DNA from: Udeniomyces pyricola
Taxonomy: Eukaryota; Basidiomycota; Tremellomycetes; Cystofilobasidiales; Mrakiaceae
Direction of reading: 5' to 3'
NCBI GenBank assembly: GCA_039545295.1
Contig: BCIK01000029.1
Span: forward strand, 251,123-315,122
DNA length: 64,000 bases
The position numbers were made by a program, and so were the translations under genes. Positions 1 to 11,500 of this stretch are shown here, piece by piece. Every line of letters begins with the position of its first letter. Within the stretch, counting starts at the first letter, position 1. Below the pieces are notes generated by a model. It searched no databases and was not told the DNA's origin. It saw only the letters and a program-made list of their open reading frames with translations.

Positions 1-1001
1 CGACGCGTCCACCAGTTGTAGGCGGCGATGCCAACGACCAAGTCGTTGAGTGTCGCATGGGTAATGGTCGTTTTGAGTCTGGAGAGCACGTCGATGAGAG
101 ACAGGGAGAGAAGAAGAGACATGAAAAGGAAGTCGAAGAGTGACGTGATAATAATCCATATAATTAGTTTTAGAACTCGATATTTAGATCCGTCATCACA
201 TCAGATTGATCAGCCCTTAGACGACCTTGCTGAGATTTTCTCTCTCTCTCTATATATATACGCACTTTTCACCCCCGACGTTCTTCTGGGTGTATGCATC
301 CTTGATGGTCTTGTAGACGGAATCATTGTTGATGGCTTGAGCGCGGGCCATCTCGTAGAGTTCCCCGAGACCTGTGGCGATGGCGGGCGCAGCGAAAAGG
401 ACACCGGCAGCGAGCGAGTAGTGCGAGATAACCTGTGTATGCGGACGATCAGCAGAGGCAAGATAAATAAATACATAGATGAATAAATAAAAGAGAACGC
501 AATAAGATATGAATCACGTGTCAGCCTTGAGTAGAGTCAAATGCGTGAAGAAAGAAACTCGTCTCCCGAGTCGTCAAGCCGATGATGGTCATGAGGATGT
601 CATGTGTAAATCAGTTGGCTCGGACATGAGGCCGCGATGAGGCTGTACACACGTTTAGCATGGGTACGGCTGGAAGGATCGAAGCTGCGGAGAGCATCGC
701 CTGGGCTTTGGGAAAGATCGTAAGTGTATCCAAGGCAAACCCAGCTGTGAGGAACTGGATCATGTATCGATAAGGACATCATGTGGATGTATGGCGATCG
801 AGCAGCAAGAGTACAGAAAACACATGTCAGCAGCGATCTAGATCGTCGTCAGGCCAGATGCATGGTGTTCCGATGGCGGGTGATGATACTTACCCCGATG
901 GGTAGGTGGACGAGCGCAGGGTGGAGAGGGTGGGAGCCACCGGCAACCTTGCCTTGCATCACTTGGGCGCCTTGGTGAACGGTCTCTTCGATCTTGGACA
1001 T
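1..1001 (-). CDS. DUF2231-type integral membrane protein, 3' end cut by window
   Basis: Four exons join in phase: 1001-894, 754-653, 432-266 and 78 to beyond base 1. The N-terminal region reads MSKIEETVHQGAQVM, then a soluble stretch with the motif HPLHPALVHLPIG, which marks the start of the DUF2231 membrane domain. Next comes a hydrophobic helix (about FLTAGFALDTLTIF), a second Ala/Leu-rich segment, then SHYSLAAGVLFAAPAIATG and a charged loop (YEMARAQAINND). The last visible exon ends in a Trp-rich segment (GIAAYNWWT), probably another membrane helix. DUF2231 proteins are small multi-pass membrane proteins of unknown function. The start is the first ATG ahead of the conserved block. The stop lies left of the window, so the C-terminus is missing here by truncation, not by mutation. 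Confidence 0.8.
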
Positions 1002-1659
1002 TTCAAGTGAGAGCGAGATGGATGGATGGAAGAGAGAGGGTAGTTAGATGGGTTGGAAAGGGATGAGTCGCTGTTGGAGGAGGAGAGAGAGAGGGGGGGG
1101 GAGAGAGAAGAAAAAAAAAAGACACAAGGAAAACACATCGCACAAAGTGCAATCGGCTCAAGGGGATTGGTCGTGTGAGATCACGATGACGCTCAGTGCA
1201 CAGTGGAGCGAATTCGATAACCGGGCCCTCGGCACTGACTTCCGGTCTCCAGCCAGACGGTCAACATCGATCATCAGTCTTCGAATACACATATTCAGGC
1301 AAAAATGACGGATCGAAGATGCTCATGAGCGTGCTCAGCTGTGCAGAGCTGTGCTCTGTTTCCGGTTCGTCGACTACCCTGCTATTACCTTGTCATATAC
1401 AATTCCGCCGAGGTCGACGTCCGACTACCTCATCGATTCCTTCCTGATCATCCGCTCTCATATTTTGCTATATTTGCATTTTCTTTCTATCCTCTCATCC
1501 TAGAAGCTGGGTGTCCCGTTGGGCCCTCTAGACAACTCCCTCAGTTTCCTCTCTGCCGCCCGAGTTGCGCTTTCCCATCGGCATCTTCCCTGGTTCGCGG
1601 ACTCTTGCCAAACCGCGTAGTGCTCCCAGTCAACGACGACAACTCTCAATAGGCCATCA

Positions 1660-4282
1660 ATGTCACTCTCCCTATCGAGCCTTCCAGATGACGTCCTCAT
1701 CCAACTCTCACACCATCTTTCTCTGTCCGATCTCTCATCCCTCGGCAAGACATCTCAAAATTTTTATCAAGTCGTTCGTTGACCACCGCCGCTCTCTTTC
1801 CAGCTTCTCGATCCTCTTGTCCTGGGATCATCTTTGACATTCTCTACCTTTTGCCCGATAACCATATTGATTCCCATTTTATACCACTCTCGCTTCATCA
1901 TTTTGTTTTTTTCTTTGTGTGTCTAAGCTCAACACCCATCTTTATCCAACCCACTTGACCCTACACCTTCCTCACGCCCGATCTCTACCACTCAGTCCTC
2001 CGCCATCCTCCTGGTCCGCCCCGTCCCTCCTCAAACATCTCGTTCAAACCTCGAACCGTCTCGCCTCGCGTGAATTTCATGCTCGGTTACTTTCCGCACC
2101 ATCTTCTCGCCCGACGTCGATCATTGGGGGTGGAGGAAGAGCTAGGGGGTTAGCACCAACAGGAGGAGGAGGAGGTAGTCGACCTCTTTTAGCTGTAGGC
2201 AAGACCCGAATCGTTGCTGCTGGTATCGCCCACCATACCCGATGTCTGGTCGTCTATGATTTTCTCGAGCGGACCCGAGGTCAAGGAGAAATGACCGTTC
2301 AAGAAGGATGGATTGTCACGTTCGGGGATGAAATTGGGAGGAGAGGGAAGGGAGCGGGCGAAGAGGAGGTGATAGGAGGACGATCGGAGGTAGGGTGGGA
2401 GGAAAGAGAAAGGGAGAGGGGGTTAGGTGCGTTGTTGAGTCAGGATTTGACGGGAATGGAGTTCTGTGGGAACTCAGGCTGGGATATGTCAAAACAGGGA
2501 GCACATGAAGGAGGAAGGGAAGCGGAAGAGAGTCAACAGCACTGGACAACAGAAGAGGAATCGACGCTGGTCCTCACCTTTGGATCGGGCGTCATTCAGC
2601 TCGTGCGTCTACCTCCTAGTCCCTCCGTGCCACCTCTATCACCCCACTCTGATCTTGAACGTCATGGAGTTCCGAAAAAATCGCAAGACACATCAGCAAG
2701 AGTTACCTCGTCTGCACCCAAAGTGACCCTTGTCCGAACCCTTCAACATCCACCTTCCTCCCTTCAATCCCTCTCAACTCCCTCTGCTTCCTCACCCACC
2801 ACAAACCTCAACTCTGATCATCCAACTACTTTTCTGACATCTTCCTACAACGGTCTTCTCTCGCTCTACACCCCATGGTCTCCCACACCTTCGACTCACC
2901 AAACTAACCTCGACGGTGGTAAACCCTGGTCGACACACCTCTCATCCAACCTTTCTCATCTTATCCTCGGTTCTTCCTCCCCTACGAACCCCCTTTCTCT
3001 TTACACGATCTCTCAAACCGGAGAGATTTTGACTGAACCGACTCGACTTGTGGGGCCAGATCGTGCCCGAGGTCAACGAACGAACCCGAGCGTGTACGCT
3101 CTTGGCCTTTTGGGACAACGAGAGAACCTCGTCTTGAGCGGCTGGAGTACACCCGCTGGGAAAGTCTTGCTGCATGATTTGAGAGTTCAACCAGAGGAAG
3201 GATATGCGTTGAGTTTGGAAGATCGATGGGCGGCAGGAGAGAGTTGGTATTCATTAACGTCTAGTGAAGAGTGCGTTTTTTTTCTGTCTCTTTTTTGTCT
3301 GGCGTTCTTGCTGTAGGCCCGCTTCTTCGTTGCTCTCATGACTTGCTCATGTTACGTACCTTTCTACTGGTCTGCGATGATGAACTTATCTTGCTCTCTT
3401 TCTCTTTTTCTTCTTCTTTTGATCTCTTCTCGGCACACTGTCTACACCTCGCTTTGCTCTCCGGTTTCCATCTCTGTTCCTCTCCTTAGCGGTCGAACCG
3501 TATTTGCCGGCCTGGCGACCGGAAACCGGATCGCCATCTGGGATGTCCGCATGACCTCATCATCCCCAACCTCATCATCATCATCTCCCATCGATCTCTC
3601 TCGTGTCGTCTCCTCGCCGACATTTAGCTCGACTAAAGATGGAGGATGGACCGTCTTTGCTCCCACTGGTGGTCAAGCGGGAGGGAAAGGGAGTGAGGTC
3701 GTTGGTCTCAAGTTTCAAGGAGGTAGACTTTGGGGAGTGTACGTCTTTTTATTTCTTCCTTTGTTCTCCCTCCTTTTCTTCTTCATCACCCTCATCTCTC
3801 TCTCTCTATATATATATATACACACCTTTTGGTCTGCACTTGGTTTCCCCCATCGAAGGCTTCGATCATCTGACTGTCCATTTTCATTTTCACTCTTTTC
3901 TGTTTTTTTCTTGCTTCCTTTCTTTCTTCTCAGAACCCAAACCGCACCGTTCATCCTCGACTTCTCTCCCCTCTCGACCCTCTCCCCATCCATTTTCCCC
4001 CTTTCCTCTTCTCCTTCCAAACCCCCCTCTATACGCCCTCCTTTTGTCCCGACAAGTGGGAGATCATGGAGAGACGCTGGACCCAAACAATACCCTCCTA
4101 CCAATACTCGCATCACTTCTAATACTACCCCTCTCATCAGCAGCAGCAGTGCAGCAGCAGCGACGGCAGCAACGCCGAATCAACATGCCTATCACCCGGC
4201 GGCTGGGGAAGGGGAGATCGTGACGTTTTACGATCATTCCGTGAGGATGGACTTGGGGTATAGTCAGCAGCCGTGGGAATAG
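1660..4282 (+). CDS. F-box protein with a large, possibly propeller-like C-terminal region
   Basis: The model is exons 1660-1773, 1928-3270, 3490-3738 and 3934-4282, giving 684 residues with all phases closed. Residues about 5-38 read SLPDDVLIQLSHHLSLSDLS and on, a clear F-box (Skp1-binding) motif. F-box proteins are the substrate-choosing subunit of SCF ubiquitin ligases. The rest holds short beta-like blocks (GRTVFAGLATGNRIAIWDVR, WTVFAPTGG, VGLKFQGGRLWGV) that resemble degenerate WD-type blades, with long Ser/Pro-rich loops. The C-terminus has an Ala/Ser tract and ends DLGYSQQPWE. The first junction (1773 to 1928) is the least sure: it closes in phase, but the F-box could instead continue a few residues past 1773. 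The substrate cannot be inferred. Confidence 0.78.
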
Positions 4283-4831
4283 AAAAAAAGGGAGGAGGAG
4301 TATCGGGGCGATTCCTACCCAGCCAACTTTATGAAATATCGAGTTGTGCGATGAAGACGTGACGTGACGTACGTACGTTACATGCAGCAGTACAGATATG
4401 AAGAGGCGAAAGTGAAGAATTAGGATTCGTCAGCCTGGCGCAGCTGAGATCGATCAACTGCATTATGAGAGCGAAAAGCTCAAAAAGGGCAGAGTAATTT
4501 GAAGTCCATGTCCATTCTAAACAGCATGCATAGCTCTAGTACAGAAGCGGGGAGTGGAAGCAAGAAAGAAGAACGGAATCAAGAACGAAAAACTGAGGAT
4601 GGAACCAGATAGAAACAAAAAAAGAAAAGAAACATGACTAGAATAAAACTAGAAAAAAAAAAAAACAATCAACATCAGTCTTTTTTTATCTTAGAACCTC
4701 TCATCCACGCTCCTTTGATCCCACATTTGTCCATAGACTTGATCTATATATTCGAACAAGGACGACCGCAAAAAGAAGAAAGAAAGAAAGAAAAAGTCAC
4801 AAAGAAAATAGAAAAATATGACGAGGTTCTA
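4283..4831. other. Convergent intergenic gap between F-box gene and lipase gene
   Basis: This stretch lies between two 3' ends. It is A-rich in its second half (about 4560-4830), which reads as a T-rich 3' flank for the minus-strand lipase gene. There is a short CGTACGTACG-type palindrome near 4367-4378. No coding sequence with credible composition was seen. Confidence 0.5.
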
Positions 4832-5912
4832 TCAAGCTCCAACGACATGAACCCTAACTTGACCTTCATCCCCCTTGATAATCTTCTTCATCTTCTTCCC
4901 TTCCTTCCCAACCTCCTCCACGTCCACTTGTCCTCCATCTTCCGTTCCCCTTTCGAATCCGTGCATACCCTTCGCCTGGCTCAAGTCACCTAGGAGGAAC
5001 CTCGCTCCGAGGTCGCCAATGGTGTTGATGAGGCTTTCCGGCGTCGAACTCGACGTCGGTGGGGTCCGAGTGAACGCAAACGGTAACGAAGGGATTGTCG
5101 GAAGCAACAATGGGAAATCACTAAACGTATGATGCGTCGATCGAAGCACCGTCACTAGCCAAGACGACGACGATGATGGCGACAAGGTAGAAGACGAGCT
5201 TGCGTTGGTGGGTCCTCGACCTCCCCATGATTTAACGATCGACGTGAGTCGGTTGAAATGGGAGGACCAGAGCGTAAAGCCTTCCGAGTTGATGACGAGT
5301 GCTGGTGGAAGCGCCCGGTCTCGTTGAGCCAGTTTGGGGTCGTCTCCCCGGGGCAGAGGATCAAGCCATGGGTCGAGCAAGAGCGCTTTGGAGATGGGCA
5401 GAGGAGCAAACTTGGCGCCCTCAGCAGACAACAGTGGGGGAGGGTTCGAAAGGATGTGATAGGTCGTCGCTCCTCCGAATCTGAAGAAAGGAAATAGTAT
5501 GGCAAAGAAAACAAAAAAGCACGAAAAGATGTAACGCGAGAAGATTGTAGGTCCAGACAGTAGTATACAGCGTCAACGTCGTCCGACCTTGCGTACTTTG
5601 TACAAGAAAAAGATCACGGGTTCCGGAGAAGAATGACAACTCACGAGTGTCCGCCCAGATAAACTCGATCTACATCCACGTTGCCCTTCCAACTCGAGCC
5701 GAGCTGGTTCAAATCGTTCTCCCCTTGACCGTCGATAACCAAACCAGGGACGCTCTCCCCTCTCACGACGCGCGAGAAGGCGTGGTATGCTTCGTAGACC
5801 TCGGCCGTGCGGATCTGAAGCTGAGCTTGACGAAGGGGAATCTTGTCGTCATAAGCATTGGAGAACGTTCCCGGGTCTTTCCAACAAAATCACCGTCCAA
5901 AGAATGAAACAG

Positions 5913-5962
<50 letters not shown>

Positions 5963-7299
5963 AACACACAGAAAGGATTAGATATACGACGCGGAACCAA
6001 TATGGAAGATAAGGTGAATGTAATGCCTCGTTTCCAAACATGATCGGAGAAGAGAAGTCTCACTTGAGTTCTTCGTTCTTGACGTAAAGAAACGGTCTGA
6101 TGCCGGACGTTCCGTTGGAGGAAGTCATATGGACGACCGAAGCCGGTCCTGATCTGCACATGATGCATCACCAAACACAAAGTCTTTCTTTAAGTCCTTT
6201 CTTACCGATGAGGGATCCGTATTCTAGCGTGGCTCATGTTGTGTGCTGCTCACCCGTCTTTATGATCCAACACAAGCACGACGATTCCCGCGGAGGCGAG
6301 CAGCCGACCGATCTGGCTGTATACATGCTTTCCACCCCCGAGTCCGTGACTGAAGATCAGAAGAGGATACTTGCCTGTATTGGCAGAGGTCGATAAAAGT
6401 GGCGTGTTGGCGAGGACGTCGGGAAGATTCGTCGAGGATGCACGGGCGTGAAACACCGGGGCTGTAGACAATCAACGCAAGCAAAGGAAGATTTCATCAG
6501 GGATGACGAATCATGATGAGATTAGGAAAACACATTTGGAACGAACATGGTACTGACTTAGGAGATGCTTTGACACGCCCAAGAAACGAACGTAGCCTTC
6601 GACTATGGAGTGGATCGGCCTGGCTATCACCCAATCTCACGATGGCGTCAGAGAGACTTCTCGGCGGGACGGAGGCGGCCGAAGGCAGATCGAGCGTCAT
6701 CCCAGACGCGTGACTGTGTGAACCTTTGCAAGTCAACGTAACATAGGGCGAGATTGGAGATGGGTTGGTAGGAACGTGGGATACCAAAGAGGTTGGTGCA
6801 GGTATCTGCAACACTGAAAAGGGGTCTGTCGAGTAGATGGAGCTCATGAGTGGAGCTTTCATGAAGACTGCTCAGCGTCCACGCCAGCCCCGTTCTTTCT
6901 CCGATAGGGGAAGAAGCATTCCCTACTCCAGATGATTCGTGTCTGATCGAATCACCCTCATTTTCACAGTGCGGATCCTGACGACGAGAACAAGACGAAA
7001 GTACCAAACAAAAGAGAAAAAGAAGGAAAACGCAAGCAAACTGACCGGACTAGCCAGCTGACAGACTCCCCCTTCTTGGTTCCACCCTCGACCCGATCGC
7101 CGTCTCTTGGATAGAAGCAGCTCCAACCTATCTCTTCGACCTTGAGCGCTGGTTCTCCCGTTGACTCGAGCACAGGGTCGGGCAAAGAGAAAGGGTATGC
7201 TGGCGGATGATATGCCGTGAGGTATCCAACGGAATGGCCTCCTGCGGGAAGAGCGGGAAGGGCAGCAGCGAGAGGGTTCAGGTAGGAGAGGAAGCCCAT
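4832..7299 (-). CDS. Platelet-activating-factor acetylhydrolase-like lipase (PAF-AH, group VII PLA2 type)
   Basis: Alpha/beta hydrolase that probably cleaves short or oxidised acyl chains from phospholipids. All the family landmarks are present: N-terminal strand EIGWSCFYPRDGD, the block WVIARPIHSIVEGYVRFLG, the oxyanion region PLLIFSHGLGGGKHVYSQ, LDHKDGSGPASVVHM, the nucleophile elbow YLGGHSFGGATTYHI (Ser in GHSFGG), the acid LLDPWLDPL (Asp), and the His in RSTHHTFSDF. Exons I can place are 7299 down to about 7046, 6635-6558, 6461-6254, 6153-6064, about 5889-5650 and about 5494-4832. No signal peptide is obvious. Two junctions do not close in phase by my reading: the first intron (7045-6636), where an extra small exon or another donor is needed, and the intron holding a T48 tract (6063 to about 5890). 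Either my boundaries or the sequence at the homopolymer is at fault. The catalytic triad is intact. Confidence 0.88.
5913..5960 (-). repeat. 48-bp homopolymer, T on the sense strand, in a lipase intron
   Basis: An unbroken run of 48 A on the plus strand, which is T48 on the strand of the host gene. It lies about 25 to 75 bases before the next coding block, so it acts as, or sits beside, the polypyrimidine tract of that 3' splice site. Run lengths like this are unreliable in most sequencing methods. Confidence 0.95.
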
Positions 7300-8489
7300 C
7301 GTGGAGGGACGAGGATGAGAGTGGTGAAAGAGTGGGATGAGATGGGATGAGCACAAGGATCAAGGTGAAGTGCACAAGCAGGATGCAGGATGACAAAGGA
7401 GGATGATGGATGGCAGGAAAGGACGATCGTCCGACCGGCAACGTCATCCGGGTGAAGCATCCTGCGTCAGGCCAGCAGTACTTGCTGCTAGTTGATCAGG
7501 TTCTGAATTGTGAACCGCACGTTATTTAATATCCGATGTTTATCACCCTGACGGCTGTGTCAGTAACTTGCGTCTTGACTGTAACGTTTAGGTATTCAGA
7601 CAAAAATACGGATGATAAAGAGCAAGCATCATGATATATACATCAACAGCAAGAACAAAGTACAAAACAGGATGGATGAATGGAAATGTCGAGCTAGGAT
7701 TTTGAGAACCCCAGAGTAAGAAAACTCCGAACTCCTCACCCAATCCGCCAGCGTTCCTCTCCTCTTGAGCTTACGGCCGGCAACTGCATCGGTTCAAGCC
7801 TGCCTCCCCGTAGAGAGGCGGCGACCAGTTTGTGACGGTGCTTTTATGTCGAGAGTGAAGAGGTGGGTTGCGACCACCCAACAAGATGGCCGACCCCCTC
7901 TGCGTTAGAGGGGAAGGAAGGGGACGGGGGGTTTCGTTTCTTTTGTAGGGGGAGACGGAGGAGGAGAGGGATGTGTTTGGGTACGCGACCTGGCCGTTGG
8001 CATGGGAGATGGATTTGGCCTGGACCAAAGCAGGCACTAGCAGCTGTGCTGAGCTGTGCTGACAAGAGCTGGTTTTGGCTGGTTGGAGCTTGGTTGGAGC
8101 TGGGAGCTGGCAGCACTCACTGCCGATGAGTTTCGACCCAATTCGACTGGACGCGCGTTCGAAGATGATATAGTCCAAGATATTTGCTCGATAAAATATG
8201 CAGCTGCCTCTTTTGCCAAGCAGAGCACGATCATATCCCAAGCGAAGCGTATGACGATCAGTTGCGCCACAAGCTCAAGATCGTTCAGGACCTGGATATG
8301 TATATATAATATCTGTGTGGACGAAGCAAGAATCAAAAGCAAGATGAAGATGAAGAGTGGTCGGTCATCCAGGCGGGCGCTGCTGACAGTGGAGATTAAA
8401 TTAAGCCGACTGGAATTGCATACATGCATGTGTTACTCTGAATCGATCGCTGGATGCCAGTTGCCTCCCACGAATTTCGATTGTCGCCC
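7300..8489. other. Divergent intergenic region between lipase and POL5
   Basis: The two genes are transcribed away from each other, so both promoters should be here. Bases 8030-8110 hold an imperfect GCTGGTTTTGGCTGGTTGGAGC-like repeat (GCTG/GGAG units). An open frame runs upstream of the POL5 ATG from about 8056, but its residues look non-coding and no homology was recognised, so I do not extend POL5 into it. TATATATAATA at about 8299-8309 is a possible TATA element 265-275 bases before the POL5 ATG. Confidence 0.4.
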
Positions 8490-8574
8490 TGTCTCTCTCC
8501 CCTATCCCCTCCTCGCCCTCGCCCTTCCTCCCTCCCTCTCCTTCCTCTCCCTCCCCGACATCCCTCCTCCTCCC
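8490..8574 (+). promoter_or_regulatory. Pyrimidine-rich leader directly ahead of the POL5 start codon
   Basis: About 85 bases made almost only of C and T, built from CCTC and CTTCC units, run right up to the ATG at 8575. CT-rich blocks just upstream of the start are common at strongly expressed fungal genes, where they mark the transcription start or 5' leader. Function is inferred from position and composition only. Confidence 0.5.
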
Positions 8575-11500
8575 ATGTCGACCACCCTTCCCCTCTTCTG
8601 GGATCTCTCCAGTGCATCTAAACAAAAGCGACTCGATTCTTCCGCCAAGCTCATCGAGACACTTCAGCACTTCCAGTCCAAGTTCACCTCCACCTCGGCC
8701 TCCTCCTCTTCTGCCCAAAACGCCTCGACCTCCACCAAGCAGTCTTCCACCAACCCAGACGACGACGCTGACGAGTCGGGCGAGGAAGTCGACGCCTCGG
8801 ACGACGACGAAGGTGACGACAACCTTGATCCTGCCCAAGGTGAGCTCGTTCGCGAGGGCAAGAAGCTCGACCGCGAGCTCGACGCGAAGCATGCCGAGGA
8901 CGTTCGCTACTCGATACGGAGGCTCGTCCGTGGTCTTGCTTCGCCAAGAGAGAGCAGTCGACTGGGTTTCGCCGTCGCTTTGACCGAGGTTAGTCGAACC
9001 GTCATCTTTGGCTTGTCTCGTCTCCCAATCGCTTGCTCCCCTAGGACGTATCACGCCGATCAGTATGAACGGAAAAGCCTGAGGGAGCCCAGGAGCTCGC
9101 GCCGAGCCATGTCGGACAGACCTACGCAAAGACTTGTGCGCAGGAACGATTTGCGTCTCCAAGTGGTTGCTCTCAGCGTGATGTATTAGCTCAATAGCAT
9201 GCTACAGCCCTCTACCAGATCAGGACGGGTGACTCGCAGGGGTTCCAACGGACAGGCCGCTGTGGATTGTCTTGATTCGAGTATAGGAAAAGCTGGCATG
9301 ACATCCTGACTCGTCGTGGCTCAAGCACTTCGACGTACCTCTGGCTGCCACGCGTACATACTGGCATGGATAGCATCAATGGTACATGTGCAGCCTAGGG
9401 TTGACGTATCACAGGGCCGACAAACCAAGCTCTCACATCGGATCGAATTCATTTCATTTAACCGAAACAATGAGCTCACAATCTTTTTCCCTATCCTTTT
9501 TTTTTATGACTGCTCCCCCCGAATATATCTTGACATTCATTCTCTCTAGCTCCTCTCCCTCCTTCACACCACCATTACCTCGACCCAGATCATCTCCCTT
9601 ATCCTCCGAAACTCCACCATCACTGTCTCACACAAGGGCCAAGAGACCCGAGACCTCCTCTTTGCGCGCCTCTTTGGTCTCTTCTCCGTCATCCAATCGA
9701 ACCTCCTCTTCCGCCCTTCCTCCTCGGGAGGTCTTGGAGATTTCAAGCTCGTCGTCCAAGAGCTTGTCGAGGTCGGAAGTAAGAAGGCTTGGTTGAGGGA
9801 GAGCGCTTGGTGGGGGGTCGGCGAGGCTCTCGCTGGACTCAAGGGTAGTGGCGTCAGTTGGGAAGACGAGGCTGTCAGGTGGATCGGCAAGGTTGTCCTC
9901 AAAGCCGATCTCGAAGGCGAGCCGGTCGACGAGGAGAGCGCGTTGGGGGCTAAGGAGTGGACCGTCGAGAAGGTTGCTGTTGCGCTTCGATTGATGATCA
10001 ACTACCCTGTAGGTTGCCGGCTATTTCCTCTTCTTTCTTTGTTTTTCTTTTTCTTCCTTTTTCTGCACAAGCCCTTTCCAACGTGATTGAATACTTGGAG
10101 GTACCTTGAGATGCGGTAGGATTCAGTCGAGAACACCCACTGACGCTTTCAATATACCTTCTTCATCAGACTCTCCCTTCGCCTCTTTCCTCCCCTCCGT
10201 TCAAGAACGCCACCTCCCTCCTTCACTCGACCAACCTGCCACTCCTCGCCAAGATCCTTAAGGACTCCTCTGTCTCTGCTGATGAGGACGAGGCGGCTGG
10301 TTCTGGCAACGGTACCTGGAAGCCTCACCCTCATTTCGTTTGGGACATGATCCTCGATGCTTACTTCCCGGTCGAGGGCAAGACGGGTGGCGCCTCCAAG
10401 GAGATGGCTCCGTTCTCGGACTTCTACCGAGTCGTCGTCGATGGTACGTCTTGTGCTTCAAATTCGTCTCGAAATTGGTTGTCGCGAATCAACTAGTACG
10501 CGGGCGATGAGAGTTAACTCCTCTCTGTTCCGTATGCAATCCCCTATCCTCTTTCCTTTCACATCTTCTTCCTCTCTCTTCCGGCATTCATCTCCATATA
10601 GAATCCCTCTTTGACGCCAAGGCTTCTTCCGAGCGCAAGTTCTGGGGCTTCCAAATCTTCTCCAAGGCCCTCCCTCGACTGCCTTCATCCGAGATCCCGC
10701 TCGTCTTCACGCCCAACTTTATGGGCGTTTGGATGAACCATCTGAGCGGCGAAGAGAGATATCTCCATAAGGCTGCGCTTCAGATTGTACGTTGAGTCTC
10801 TCTCCTTGGAGGCTTTTTTTATCGTTGTTGCTAGGTTTCCTTTCATGTGTTGGAGTGAATGAGTGGCGCCCTCGTTGGACCTTGAAACCAACCTTTCTTT
10901 CGTTCTCATCTCCTTCTTCATTCCTGCTTTCTATCGCATCCATCTTTTCCTGTCATCACCACTCTCTTGCCAACAACTAGGCAAAGCTCGTCCAGACCGT
11001 CACCGCCTCAAACCCCGCTGTCGGCTTCACGCTCGTCTCTCAGCTCCTCGGCAAGAACGGCAACCGAAACTTTGACAAAGTCACCAAGACCAAGACGGTT
11101 TCCACCATCCTCTCGTCGCTCACCGTCGAGGGTGTCGCCGATTACGTGTCGTATCTCAAATCGCTCGTGTACGAGAATGCGAGTGGGGGACAGGAACAGT
11201 GCGTTTTTTTTTTAAAAAAATGCTTTCTTCATTTTGTTCTTCTTCTTTTTGGGCTGTGTCTCTTCGGGATCGATCTCATTGTCTCTCAACAAAACATTTC
11301 TAACCGACCCAAAATCATTCACATACTCTTTCTCTCCTTTTCAAACGCGTTCGTTCCTTTTCTTTTCGTTTCCGTTGGCTTAGGTACGACCTCAAGCGAG
11401 TTGAGGCCCGTCGACTTTGGGCGTTTGACCAGATGGTCGCCCTTATCAAGAACGGTGCGATCCCCAAGGACGACTCCTGGGTCGCCGTCATTGTCGAGTT

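Noticed and set aside
8056..8574. In-frame N-terminal extension of POL5
   Set aside because: The extension is Trp/Gly-rich from a local DNA repeat, then lacks coding-like composition. Pol5 similarity begins at the ATG at 8575, directly after a CT-rich leader.
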